From: a virus
IMG/VR virus record: IMGVR_UViG_3300035670_000439
Coordinates: 1 to 43,574 of that record
Reading direction: 5' to 3' (one strand)
DNA length: 43,574 nucleotides
Made by a program: the position numbers and the translations under genes. This document shows positions 16,472 through 24,494 of the stretch, piece by piece (positions within the stretch are counted from its first letter, which is position 1; every line of letters starts with the position of its first letter). Below the pieces are notes generated by a model. It was given only the letters and a program-made list of their open reading frames with translations. It had not been told where the DNA came from and did no database searches.

Positions 16472-17104
16472 TCACTCCACCGGCATCTGCTTGCGGGTCA
16501 GGTAGCGGATGGCGTCGAGCAGCTGCGCGCCGTAGATGGCGCCAGCCTGCGGGGTCACGTCATCGCGCACGGTGTCGAACACCTGAGAGAGGCTGGGGCC
16601 GCTGAACACCTTAAAGCGCTTGCGCTCGTTCTTCAGGCGCGCCGCAATGCCGACGTTTTGGCCCTTGTTGAGCACTACATAGAACGGGGCACCCTTGGTC
16701 TCGTTGTCGCCGCGGACCTCCTTGGGGGCGCCGTCCGGCTTGACCTTGACGCGGATGCCGCGAGCAGGGATAGCCGGAGGCTTGATCCAACTCACCTTAT
16801 CGCCGGCAATCAAAGATTCGGTGCTAAAGCGGGACAGCAGCAGGCCACGCGATGGCGTGCTGATCGCGCCACTGAGCTTCTTGGCCGTGGCCCGGCGCAC
16901 GACCAATCGGTCGTTAACGTAGCCGGCCGTGAGCCGAACCTGACTGCGGATTGCAGCGCTGGCCAGCGTTCGCACGCGCGGCGCGGTCTTGTTGATGGCG
17001 ACCTTTATCGCCTCCTCGGTGTTGCCGCCGATGAACTCGAATGAGGAGATCGCGTCCTTGACCTGCTCCTGGTTGGCCAGGAACTCGAAGCTCAGGCGGC
17101 TCAT
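16472..17104 (-). CDS. Tail completion protein (gpZ-like)
   Basis: 210 residues with KVAINKTAPRVRTLASAAIR near the N-terminus, then YVNDRLVVRRATAKKLSGAI and a C-terminal SLSQVFDTVRDDVTPQAG. This is the pattern of the minor tail Z family: a basic, helical N-terminal half with repeated A-I-N-[KR]-T. gpZ helps complete the tail end that joins the head. It overlaps the upstream gene by ATGA (17101-17104) and is 3 bases from the U-like gene. Confidence 0.82.
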   Translation of the reverse strand: MSRLSFEFLANQEQVKDAISSFEFIGGNTEEAIKVAINKTAPRVRTLASAAIRSQVRLTAGYVNDRLVVRRATAKKLSGAISTPSRGLLLSRFSTESLIAGDKVSWIKPPAIPARGIRVKVKPDGAPKEVRGDNETKGAPFYVVLNKGQNVGIAARLKNERKRFKVFSGPSLSQVFDTVRDDVTPQAGAIYGAQLLDAIRYLTRKQMPVE

Positions 17105-17409
17105 GCTGCAAACACCCGATGTTCAAACTCGTTCGTGGCCTGCAGGCCGTCCACGGTGAGTGTTTCCGACTCGGACAGGCTGAAGGTGTCGCCGCGGCGC
17201 GGGGCGTCGGCCAGATCAGAGCGGCGCACACACACGATGGCCGTCTTGGCGTTTACCTTGGCCACTTCGCCGAAGCGGGACAGGTCGCGCTCGACCAGCA
17301 CCGTGACGGGGACCGGCGCAGCGTAGGAGTCGCGGGGCTTGAAGCCCGCAGCAACCCCGAACGTGCGATAGACCACGTTGGTGCCTTGGCTGAGCGCGGC
17401 TATGGTCAT
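17101..17409 (-). CDS. Head-tail joining protein (gpFII-like position)
   Basis: 102 residues: NVVYRTFGVAAGFKPRDSYA, VTVLVERDLSRFGEVAKVNA and RRGDTFSLSESETLTVDGLQ. It is a small beta protein whose strand pattern and place (after the capsid decoration gene, before Z) match the FII-type connector that forms the junction between head and tail. It overlaps the Z-like gene by 4 bases. The family is inferred from layout more than from sharp motifs. Confidence 0.72.
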   Translation of the reverse strand: MTIAALSQGTNVVYRTFGVAAGFKPRDSYAAPVPVTVLVERDLSRFGEVAKVNAKTAIVCVRRSDLADAPRRGDTFSLSESETLTVDGLQATNEFEHRVFAA

Positions 17410-17415
17410 GGCGGC

Positions 17416-17763
17416 TTAGGTGCCTTCGATGACCGAGTTGCCAAGCTTGACCAAAACGGTCGCGCTCGGGTTGGCGGCAGCGGAGACGGCCACGCCGATG
17501 CACTCCTGGTTCAACGTGGTCTTGTTCACCACCTTGTTGGTGGGATCCCAATAGACGCGGTCGCCAACGGCGATGGCCAGGGCGCTGGTCTTGGGCAGCT
17601 CCCACACGCCTTCGGTGGCAAACGGGCCGGGGACGCCGTTGGCAACATCCTTCAGAGCGATGCCAAAAAGGGCCGTGCCGAACAGGTAGCCCGTGCCAGA
17701 CGCAACGGCCGCGCCCGGGGTGAGCGTGAGGGTGTTGCCCTCTTGCTTGAAATTCTTCGCCAT
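17416..17763 (-). CDS. Capsid decoration (cement) protein, DUF2190-like
   Basis: 115 residues beginning MAKNFKQEGNTLTLTPGAAV. The sequence SGTGYLFGTALFGIALKDVA, GVWELPKTSALAIAVGDRVY and a final ATVLVKLGNSV follow the DUF2190 / capsid-cement pattern, a small beta protein that binds the outside of the expanded head. It comes just after the capsid fusion gene, as gpD flanks gpE in lambda. Confidence 0.85.
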   Translation of the reverse strand: MAKNFKQEGNTLTLTPGAAVASGTGYLFGTALFGIALKDVANGVPGPFATEGVWELPKTSALAIAVGDRVYWDPTNKVVNKTTLNQECIGVAVSAAANPSATVLVKLGNSVIEGT

Positions 17764-17798
17764 GGTGATTGGCTCCTAGTTGGGTTGGGTGTTGTGAG

Positions 17799-17827
17799 GC
17801 CGGCCCTGTCTTTCGAGCAGGGCCGGC
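17799..17827 (-). other. Strong hairpin between capsid and decoration genes
   Basis: GCCGGCCCTG and its exact inverse flank a 9-base loop, giving a 10-base-pair GC-rich stem in the 71-base gap between the capsid stop and the decoration gene. No run of U follows in the minus transcript, so it is not a standard terminator. A partial terminator, or a processing or stability element that tunes capsid versus downstream expression, would fit. Confidence 0.7.
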
Positions 17828-17834
17828 AGGCTCA

Positions 17835-19880
17835 TCATGCGCCTGCGTTGGTAATGGCGCCGCGGTAATCGATGGCGGCCACGCCGTAGTCCAGGCGGAC
17901 CTTCCAGCGCGAGCCGTCCACGTCGAAGCCGCTCTGTTGCTCCAAGAAGGGCTCCTGCACGCCGTCCAGGAACGCGACCTCCAGCACCGGGGCCTCGGTC
18001 GGGTCGGCGAACAGGTAGCGGCGGGTGCCCGAGAGGCGCGGTGTGTCCACAATGTCGCGGAACAGGCCGTTCACCATGTTGGGCTTCTGCAGCTTGTTGG
18101 CCGTGTCGGGGTCGTAGACCGCGTCGTTGATGGTGCGAGCAGTGCCGCCCAGGCCGATAGGCACAAGCAGGACGGCCGGGCGCAGGTCGAGGTAGTCGTT
18201 GCCGCCAACGTCCATCTGCGAAGCCATGGCCACGCGGTCGGTATCGATGGCGGCCATCGTCAGAGCGGCGCCCGTGGTGATGTTGCCGTGCGTGGCATGG
18301 AACAGGGTCTGGCCGTCAGCCATGGTCGGGCCGAGGCCACTGTTCAGCGCCAACATGGCGTAGACATCAACTTCCACCGTGCGCGCCGCAGCGCGGCCCA
18401 GGCTGGCCGCCAGGCCCACGAAGGCGCTCAGGTCGTCATTGACGATGGCCTCGCGGGACAGGTTGATGATGTTGCCCTTGGTGCCGGCGGTGATGCTGCC
18501 CTTCTCGCCGTCCGGGATCGTCTTGTTGACGAACTCGCCCAGCTCGTTCTTGGCGTCCAGCGAGCCGAAGCTGCCGGTGCGGTAGCGATTGTGAGCGCGG
18601 AAGTCGCTCACCGAGCCGGTGGCGCAGAATCGGTTCCAGGTCAGCGCGGCGCGGGCGTAAGCAGCCTGCAGCGACTTGTGCATGGTGTTTTCCAGCAGCA
18701 CCGGGAAGTCGCTGGTGGATTGCGTGAAGGCCGCAGCCACGACCTCCAGCTGACTCATGCCGCGGATGTCGCGGCCAGCGCGCTCCAGGCTGGCGCGGGC
18801 CACGTCCAGCAGCTTCATGCCGCGGAAGGGGTTGGCGCTCATGCTGGCGCGCACGCTGTCGGCCACCGGCACAGCGGCGCGGACCATCAGCGCATTCACG
18901 ATGGCATCGCGGCGCTTGTCGTCCTCGTCGGCGACGGTCTGGACGCGCGTGCCGGCGTTTTGCGGATTGGCCGGAGTGGCGTTCTTGCCCACTTCGGTGA
19001 GCAGGCGCGCCTGGATCTGCTCGACGGTCAGCGCGGGGTCGGCCAGCACTTCGGTCTGCAGGGCCTGGATGCCGTCACGGTCCAGGAAGGGCTTGAACAT
19101 GGCGAGCACTTGCTCGTTGTGTTCCTTGGTGCGGGCGAAGGGGGCCGGGGTGGCGGCCTGGATGGGATCGGGCATGTTTGCCTCCGTTTGAGTGACAGCA
19201 GCCGCCGTCGATTGGGAAAGGGGGGCCGCAGGGGCGGCAGGCTTGCCCGATGCGGCGGGCGCCGCGGGCTTGAAGCGGGAGAGGTCGAAGCTCTGCGCGA
19301 GGCTGGCCTGGGCATCGCTGGACTCGCCGACGACATCGGCAAAGCCCTCGGTCACGGCCTCTTCTGCCGAGTACCAGTGGTCCTTGCCATCGGTGAGCAG
19401 GGCCAGCGCGTCGTCCATGGACTTGCCGGACTTGTCGGCGTAGCCGCTGGCCATGGCCTTGGCGTAGCGGTCCAGCACGTCGGCCTGGGTTCGCATCTCG
19501 GCAGCGTTGCCAATGGCATAGCCCCAGGGCGCATGGATCATGAGCTGGGCGTTCTTGGCCATGGTGACGGTGTCACCGGCCATGGCGATGTATCCCGCAC
19601 AGGAGATGGCAACGCCGTCGACGTGCACCGCGACGGTGGCCCTGTGGCGCTTCAGGGCGTTGTAGATCGCCTGGCCGTCAGTGACGGAACCGCCGTAGCT
19701 GTTGATGCGCAGGACGATGTCATCGACATCAAGCGCGGCAATCTCGCGGACGAACTCAGAGGCGACTACGCCGTCTTCATTCCAGCGGTCGCCGATGTTC
19801 CCGTAGATGTAGACCTCGGCAGACGCTGGCTTGTCTTCAGCGCGTGCCTGGGCCTTGATTTCGTACCACTTGGCGGTCAT
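17835..19880 (-). CDS. ClpP-like prohead protease / major capsid protein fusion
   Basis: The 681-residue protein joins two functions. Residues 1-185 are a ClpP-type serine protease: VLRINSYGGSVTDG, the nucleophile in VDGVAISCAGYIAMAGD (Ser93) and the His in QLMIHAPWG (His116). A Pro/Ala-rich linker leads to a scaffold-like stretch (about 220-340) and then a major capsid protein with an HK97-type fold (ELGEFVNKTIPDGEKGSI, MLALNSGLGPTMADGQTLFH, LLVPIGLGGTARTINDAV). Proteolysis should release capsid subunits during maturation. AGGAG lies 5 bases before the ATG. This fused arrangement is a known but minority design. Confidence 0.93.
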   Translation of the reverse strand: MTAKWYEIKAQARAEDKPASAEVYIYGNIGDRWNEDGVVASEFVREIAALDVDDIVLRINSYGGSVTDGQAIYNALKRHRATVAVHVDGVAISCAGYIAMAGDTVTMAKNAQLMIHAPWGYAIGNAAEMRTQADVLDRYAKAMASGYADKSGKSMDDALALLTDGKDHWYSAEEAVTEGFADVVGESSDAQASLAQSFDLSRFKPAAPAASGKPAAPAAPLSQSTAAAVTQTEANMPDPIQAATPAPFARTKEHNEQVLAMFKPFLDRDGIQALQTEVLADPALTVEQIQARLLTEVGKNATPANPQNAGTRVQTVADEDDKRRDAIVNALMVRAAVPVADSVRASMSANPFRGMKLLDVARASLERAGRDIRGMSQLEVVAAAFTQSTSDFPVLLENTMHKSLQAAYARAALTWNRFCATGSVSDFRAHNRYRTGSFGSLDAKNELGEFVNKTIPDGEKGSITAGTKGNIINLSREAIVNDDLSAFVGLAASLGRAAARTVEVDVYAMLALNSGLGPTMADGQTLFHATHGNITTGAALTMAAIDTDRVAMASQMDVGGNDYLDLRPAVLLVPIGLGGTARTINDAVYDPDTANKLQKPNMVNGLFRDIVDTPRLSGTRRYLFADPTEAPVLEVAFLDGVQEPFLEQQSGFDVDGSRWKVRLDYGVAAIDYRGAITNAGA

Positions 19881-19942
19881 GCAGACTCCTATGGGTCTGC
19901 AGATTGCCTAGCGGGGTGTGCAAAGGTTCAAATGGCGTTGCA

Positions 19943-20362
19943 CTACTTGCGCGGCAGCTTGTGACGGCGCCGCGTCTCCTGCGCGATGACCATGTAGAAC
20001 AGGCGCCGGCTGATGCCGAAGTGCCGCATGACCTCGATGCGGTTCGTGCCGTTCCACATGGCATAGATGGCCTGGTTCCTGGCGGCGAGGGTCTCGGCCC
20101 GGAGGTCGCGCTTTGGCACGTAGCGGCCACCGATGGCGGCACCCAGCTCGACGGACAGCCGCGCGGCGTCGGCCTTCAGGTCTTCCTGCGTGGCATCAAA
20201 GCGCAGCGACTGCAGGCCCTGCTGACGATGGAAGCGCATGAGGATGCACAGCACGTCGTGCTGCAGCGCGCCGGCCTCTTCAGCTTCTGCGGTCAAAGTT
20301 CCAGTCGTCATGGTCATGTCGGGCGGCAGGTTGTGATCGCTGGGTGGCTTTGTGTTCGGCAC
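19943..20362 (-). CDS. Mor-like helix-turn-helix protein
   Basis: The C-terminal part reads ARNQAIYAMWNGTNRIEVMR, then HFGISRRLFYMVIAQE. This is the shape of the Mor/C-type helix-turn-helix: a W-x-G-x-N turn and a recognition helix after the FGIS motif. I start it at GTG 20362, which has GAGGAG 4 bases upstream, giving 139 residues; an ATG at 20404 is in frame, and ATG 20311 would shorten it. It overlaps the end of the large terminase gene. The place is where gpW and portal usually sit. A regulator of late genes is possible; direct evidence is lacking. Confidence 0.7.
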   Translation of the reverse strand: MPNTKPPSDHNLPPDMTMTTGTLTAEAEEAGALQHDVLCILMRFHRQQGLQSLRFDATQEDLKADAARLSVELGAAIGGRYVPKRDLRAETLAARNQAIYAMWNGTNRIEVMRHFGISRRLFYMVIAQETRRRHKLPRK

Positions 20363-23300
20363 GGCGCTCCTCGCTGGTGATGAGTTCGCTGTTCTCGGCA
20401 TCAAGTCGTCGCGCCCAAGGCGGCGGGTTGTCCCAGCTCAGGCGACCCTTCGGGCCATAGCCCAGGGCCTCGCAGACGGCCAGGGCATACACCCAGAGGT
20501 CCAGGGCTTCGTTGCGGGTGCGGACCTTCTTCCACTTGCCCTTGGCGTCACGGACCTCGGCGCGGAGTTCCTCGAAGTAGCTGGCGTGCAACCACTTGGG
20601 GGCGTGGAAGTAGCCGGGGCCGGGAACCTTGCGGCGGAGCGATCCAGCGACGAGGTCCTTGAAGTAGTCGGTGGCAACCAGCCAGATGGGCATGTCGGGC
20701 ATGGCCCGGCCTTCGTTGGTGCGGGCCGTTCCCTTGACCACGGGCTTGCCGTCGTTGGAGCGGTCGGCGCCTTTGATGAGCATGACGCGTGCGGAGAGGT
20801 TGAGCTTTCGCAGGCGGCGGAACCAGGCGTAGGCGTTCGGGGTGGTTCCCGCCTCGCCGCCCGTGTCGACTGCCGTCCGCAGCACGCGGAGCTCGCGCCC
20901 GTCGCTCGTCTTGTAGGTGGCCTGGACCAGCTTCTGCGTGAGGAGGTCCCAGTCTTCCGGGTAGCCGGCCGGGTCCACTTGAGCGGCGATGCCGCTGCGC
21001 TCGGTGGTTGTGAGGCTGAAGCGGTCGACCAGCCAGGACTCCAGGTACTCGCCAAAGGCCCGGACCTCGCAGACGAAGCGGCCATTGGTGCCGCCCTGCA
21101 CGTCGGCGGTGGCGATGAGGAAGCGCGCCTGGTCGGGGACGTGGAAGCGCGGAAGGTCCTCGATGCGGTCTTCCAGGCCGGCTTCCTTGTCAGCCAGAAG
21201 GTGGCGGGGGATGTAGGGCGCCCCCTGGTCGGTGTTGATCGTGGCCTTGAGGGTCAGGTCGGAGCCGCTCAGGACGTATTCCCGCAGCCCTTGCAGGTAG
21301 CGCAGCAGGATGGAGTCCCACTTCTGGTAAGCGGCGGCCACCCCCCCGAGCCAGTAGCCGGCGATGCTGGAGCGCGGGGCCTCGCCGATGACCTCGCGGT
21401 CGCGCGTGACGGTCTGGCCGTCTGCCAGCCAAAGGGCCTTGGCGGGGTTGTTGAGGTGCGGCTTGTGGCGCTGCTCGATGAGGCTGGCGCAATGCGGACA
21501 GACGACGATGGCGTGCTTGTCGGCCAGGCTCACAAGGTTGGCGCTGCGGACCTCCTCCAGCAGCTCGGCCTCGGTGGGCAGGGTGGAGAAGAGGCCGATC
21601 CCGGGGGATGCCTCGAAGAACTCGGAGCAGTCCGGGCACTGCCAGTACCAGCGGCGGCGGTCGCTGCGGTTGTAGATACCGACGATGCCGGTCGCGGGTG
21701 GGGCTTCGTGCGGGGTCTGCGGCTTCCAGTAGGGGTCCGAGTAGTCGCGGCCAGGGCTGCTCTCGACCATGCACATGCCGCGACTCAGGAAGGTCTGGGT
21801 GCGCTTGAGCCCAAGAGCGTAGGCCGAGCCTTCGCCGTCGATGTTGTCGGGCATGCGGTCGTAATCGGTCAGCGCGACGTAGCGGTAATCCGAGGACGAG
21901 AGCTGGGTGGCGGAGGGCCATCCGATCTTGACCCACATGCCATGGCGGAAGAGCTTGTCGTGCGTGTTGTCGTCGTGCCCGCGCTGGCTCATCAACTCGG
22001 CGAGCTTGGGGCTGTGGCGGATGGCGCGATCTACGCGGGTCTTGCTGTATTCGCGGGCCTTTTCCTGGCTCATCTGCGTGATGAGCATGTCGCCGGGGTC
22101 GCAGGTGACGTTGCGGGCGAGCCATCCGTCCAGAAGGCCTAGGGTGTTATGCGTCGGCACCATCCCAGCGCCAGCCAGAAACAGGTGGCTTTCGTTGTCA
22201 ACCAGGATGCAGCGAACCGGGCGCGTATCGACCGGCGTGACACTGACGATCTGCCGAAAACCGACATCCACGCCAGCAAACCGGACGCCCTCGGCCTTAC
22301 GATTGAGGTCGAACGGGTTGATGCTCCCGTCAATCGGGAAGGTGACGCGGTACGCCTTGCCGACTTTCCGCTCGCCACCGTAGGACCAGCTTGTCTTCTT
22401 TTCCTTCTGCACTGGCTTGAAGCCGAGCGACCGCGCCAGCTCGCAGAAGCCTGCCGCCAACCCAGGCAAGACGCTCACAAACTCGACATTGCCAGCGTTC
22501 TTGTTGTGGCAGCCGTCGGTGTCCATCAAACCCCTCAACAGCGCTACGCGCTGCGCCACTGAGGCGCGCAGGTAGGCCGCTGGGATGTGTTTGTTCCCGT
22601 GGACGCCCAGGGCGTGCAGCTTCGAAGAAAAGCTGCCCGCGAACATCGTCAGCGGCGCCATTTCTTTGCCGTACTTGCGACGGTGATGGCCCTGCCGCAG
22701 GCACTCCATGCACGCGCCATTGCCGGCTTTTCCAGCCTCCGCAAACAGGTGGCCACGCTGGCAATGCGTCGTAAGTCTTTCGCGCAGGTCGACGGCGATC
22801 CAGACAGTGTTGCCCTTGTCGGCCTTGACGACAGCCCGGTGGCCTGCCGCTTCGAACCGCTGCACATAGTGCTCGGCGTCCTCACGGTGGGCGGAGATGG
22901 CTGCCTGGGTGGCCGAACCGTCGCCTAGCCACACGCCAAGGAGGTATGGGTCTAAGGGCAGATCGGCGTCCGGGCACTCTATCGGGGCGGTGTTTCTGAC
23001 CCGGTACCGAAACCGCTTTCGCCCGTTGTTCCGCTCTGAATAGACCGTCTCGGCGGCGATCTCTGCCGTGCTCTTGATCTCAAAGCGCCAATTCGGCGCC
23101 CTCCAATAGAACCGCTCCACGCCCCACAGGTGCTCACTGTCGGCTATCAGGTGCGATCCGTCGGAAAACTCGACGCGATAGCAGGGCAGGCCATGCTTGA
23201 CCGCATAGGCCTCAAGAACCTTTGTTGGCTTACCGTCTGGCCCATAGACCAAATCACCGGCTTGCAGCTCGCCCATCCGCTTCCAGCCGGTCGGCGTCGG

Positions 23301-23561
23301 GATTGGCGTATCGATGTCAAGGCATTTGCCGGTGCGCGCCGGGCCGACGAAGCAGACGGCCTCATGCTTGCGGCTGGCCAGCATGTCCATGGGCTCGACC
23401 ATGTAGGGCGTCTCGGTCGGCGACCAGGGGCCGGAGTAACCGCCCGGCTGGCGAATGACCAGGGAGTCGGCGGCACCCTGCGACACGCTGACCCGGCGCG
23501 GCGGGCGGAAGGCGGCGGCGGCGTGCCGGATGATGGGCGCGGCGGAGGCGAACACCGTCAT
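20280..23561 (-). CDS. terL: Terminase large subunit (gpA family) interrupted by an intein
   Basis: The 1093-residue frame encodes a gpA-type terminase of 700 residues plus a 393-residue intein. Extein: VEPMDMLASRKHEAVCFVGPARTGK at 55-79 is the first half of the ATPase P-loop, and TLGLLDGW continues directly after the intein. Further on come YVALTDYDRMPDNIDGEG (Walker-B-like), paired zinc motifs (CPDCSEFF, CPHCASLI) and ADVQGGTNGRFVCEV (nuclease acidic residue). It cuts concatemeric DNA and drives it into the prohead; it can only work after splicing restores GPARTGKT. The start overlaps the small subunit stop (ATGA). Confidence 0.95.
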   Translation of the reverse strand: MTVFASAAPIIRHAAAAFRPPRRVSVSQGAADSLVIRQPGGYSGPWSPTETPYMVEPMDMLASRKHEAVCFVGPARTGKCLDIDTPIPTPTGWKRMGELQAGDLVYGPDGKPTKVLEAYAVKHGLPCYRVEFSDGSHLIADSEHLWGVERFYWRAPNWRFEIKSTAEIAAETVYSERNNGRKRFRYRVRNTAPIECPDADLPLDPYLLGVWLGDGSATQAAISAHREDAEHYVQRFEAAGHRAVVKADKGNTVWIAVDLRERLTTHCQRGHLFAEAGKAGNGACMECLRQGHHRRKYGKEMAPLTMFAGSFSSKLHALGVHGNKHIPAAYLRASVAQRVALLRGLMDTDGCHNKNAGNVEFVSVLPGLAAGFCELARSLGFKPVQKEKKTSWSYGGERKVGKAYRVTFPIDGSINPFDLNRKAEGVRFAGVDVGFRQIVSVTPVDTRPVRCILVDNESHLFLAGAGMVPTHNTLGLLDGWLARNVTCDPGDMLITQMSQEKAREYSKTRVDRAIRHSPKLAELMSQRGHDDNTHDKLFRHGMWVKIGWPSATQLSSSDYRYVALTDYDRMPDNIDGEGSAYALGLKRTQTFLSRGMCMVESSPGRDYSDPYWKPQTPHEAPPATGIVGIYNRSDRRRWYWQCPDCSEFFEASPGIGLFSTLPTEAELLEEVRSANLVSLADKHAIVVCPHCASLIEQRHKPHLNNPAKALWLADGQTVTRDREVIGEAPRSSIAGYWLGGVAAAYQKWDSILLRYLQGLREYVLSGSDLTLKATINTDQGAPYIPRHLLADKEAGLEDRIEDLPRFHVPDQARFLIATADVQGGTNGRFVCEVRAFGEYLESWLVDRFSLTTTERSGIAAQVDPAGYPEDWDLLTQKLVQATYKTSDGRELRVLRTAVDTGGEAGTTPNAYAWFRRLRKLNLSARVMLIKGADRSNDGKPVVKGTARTNEGRAMPDMPIWLVATDYFKDLVAGSLRRKVPGPGYFHAPKWLHASYFEELRAEVRDAKGKWKKVRTRNEALDLWVYALAVCEALGYGPKGRLSWDNPPPWARRLDAENSELITSEERRAEHKATQRSQPAARHDHDDWNFDRRS
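22146..23324 (-). mobile_element. Intein with LAGLIDADG-type homing endonuclease in the terminase P-loop
   Basis: Residues 80-472 of the terminase frame. It starts with Cys80 (CLDIDTPIPTPTGWKRM, block A), has GSHLIADSEHLWGV (block B, His144), and ends LFLAGAGMVPTHN with the His-Asn pair (block F/G), followed by Thr as the +1 extein residue. The endonuclease repeats are YLLGVWLGDGSA (about 207) and LLRGLMDTDGC (about 341), each with an Asp for metal binding. Between them is a C-x3-H ... C-x2-C cluster. The reading frame is unbroken, so splicing is expected to be active. Boundaries follow directly from motif positions. Confidence 0.93.
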
Positions 23562-24076
23562 GCGGGCTCCTCTTCGGCGATGGGGGCCAGGGCGGACAGC
23601 CGGTCGGCAATGCCGTCCATGGCCTCGTTCAGCGCTTCCTCGACCTGCTCGGCCACATCACCCGAAACACCGTGCTTGCGCTCCAGGTTGTCGGGAATGG
23701 CGCGGATGTCAGACGCCAGGGCAGCAAAGGCGGTGGCGACGACGCGCTCGACCTCCTCCACCGGGATCAGCTCGCGGTCCTTGACCTGCAGGTCGCGCTT
23801 CTTGACCTCTCCCTCGTACCAGGCGCGGCGCTGCATCGGCTCCAGGCTGTCGGGGTCCACGTCCGCCCCCGAGGTCTGGCCGGCGAAGCGCCACTTGCAG
23901 ACCTCCAGGAGGTCAATCTCCCATGCGACCTGGGTACTGCCCTGCTTCTGAACCGGCATGCCCTTGCGAATCCACGCGGCAACGGTCGGCAGCGAGACTT
24001 CGAAGAACTCGGCGCACTGCGCCTTGTTGACGATGCGGATACCCCCCCCTGGGAACAGTTCGGTTTTGGCCGTCAT
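23558..24076 (-). CDS. terS: Terminase small subunit (Nu1-like)
   Basis: 172 residues from ATG 24076. The N-terminus carries a winged helix-turn-helix: RIVNKAQCAEFFEVSLPTVA, then AWIRKGMPVQKQG, the Nu1 pattern for cos-site recognition. A charged helical part follows (RRAWYEGEVKKRDLQVKDRE), then a C-terminal region that should bind the large subunit. It chooses the packaging start on viral DNA and loads the large subunit. The frame is open further upstream, but that part is composition-shadow and the HTH would lie deep inside. It overlaps the next gene by ATGA. Confidence 0.88.
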   Translation of the reverse strand: MTAKTELFPGGGIRIVNKAQCAEFFEVSLPTVAAWIRKGMPVQKQGSTQVAWEIDLLEVCKWRFAGQTSGADVDPDSLEPMQRRAWYEGEVKKRDLQVKDRELIPVEEVERVVATAFAALASDIRAIPDNLERKHGVSGDVAEQVEEALNEAMDGIADRLSALAPIAEEEPA

Positions 24077-24248
24077 TTGTGGCGCCGCAGCAACAACCCA
24101 TAGGGGGCGAAAAACTGTCGAATTCGGCGACTCTGCGCACCCGCACCAGCAAGTGCCCGGGAGGACCCAAAAGCGTTGCACGCGCGCAACATTGCACCAA
24201 AACCGTGCGAATCCGTCGCGCCGCCGCAACACGCTGCCGCCTGCGCGC
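24077..24248. other. Non-coding gap before terminase; possible cos/packaging region
   Basis: The 171 bases between the zinc-type small gene and the small terminase hold no convincing gene. They contain a perfect inverted repeat GTTGC-N6-GCAAC (24175-24190) and a short CCC-ATA-GGG dyad (24097-24105) close to the terminase start. In lambda-type phages cos lies just upstream of the small terminase, so this is the natural place to look, but I see no match to a known cohesive end. Confidence 0.3.
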
Positions 24249-24494
24249 TCATTCCCGCGCTCCTCGTCCGCTGACGGCGATCTGCTGGCGCCGGTGGCGC
24301 GCTCCCCGGGACTGCGCGTACAGGTCGGACTGGCCGAGGTGCCAGCCGTGGCAGCGGCAGCAGTGGTAGGGCTGCACTCGGGACTTCCCAGAGTCGTTTA
24401 CGCGCTTGGCCAGCTTCTTGGCCGTGGGCTCGTTGGGGTAGGTTCGCTTCCCGCAGTCCTTGACGGGGGCGAGCTGGGTGCCGAGGTCGCTCAT
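24249..24494 (-). CDS. Small Cys/His-containing phage protein
   Basis: 81 residues: MSDLGTQLAPVKDCGKRTYPNEPTA, a basic stretch, then PYHCCRCHGWHLG. One Cys near the N-terminus and a C-C-x-C-H-x-x-H cluster suggest a small zinc-binding fold. Small proteins with the YP-N-x-x-x-A...Y-x-C...WHLG layout are common just before terminase genes in such phages. The start overlaps the upstream stop (ATGA at 24491-24494). Function unknown. Confidence 0.72.
   Translation of the reverse strand: MSDLGTQLAPVKDCGKRTYPNEPTAKKLAKRVNDSGKSRVQPYHCCRCHGWHLGQSDLYAQSRGARHRRQQIAVSGRGARE

Noticed and set aside
22146-23324. A free-standing endonuclease gene between two halves of a broken terminase
   Set aside because: The frame is continuous through both junctions, with intein ends Cys and His-Asn, so an intein explains it better.
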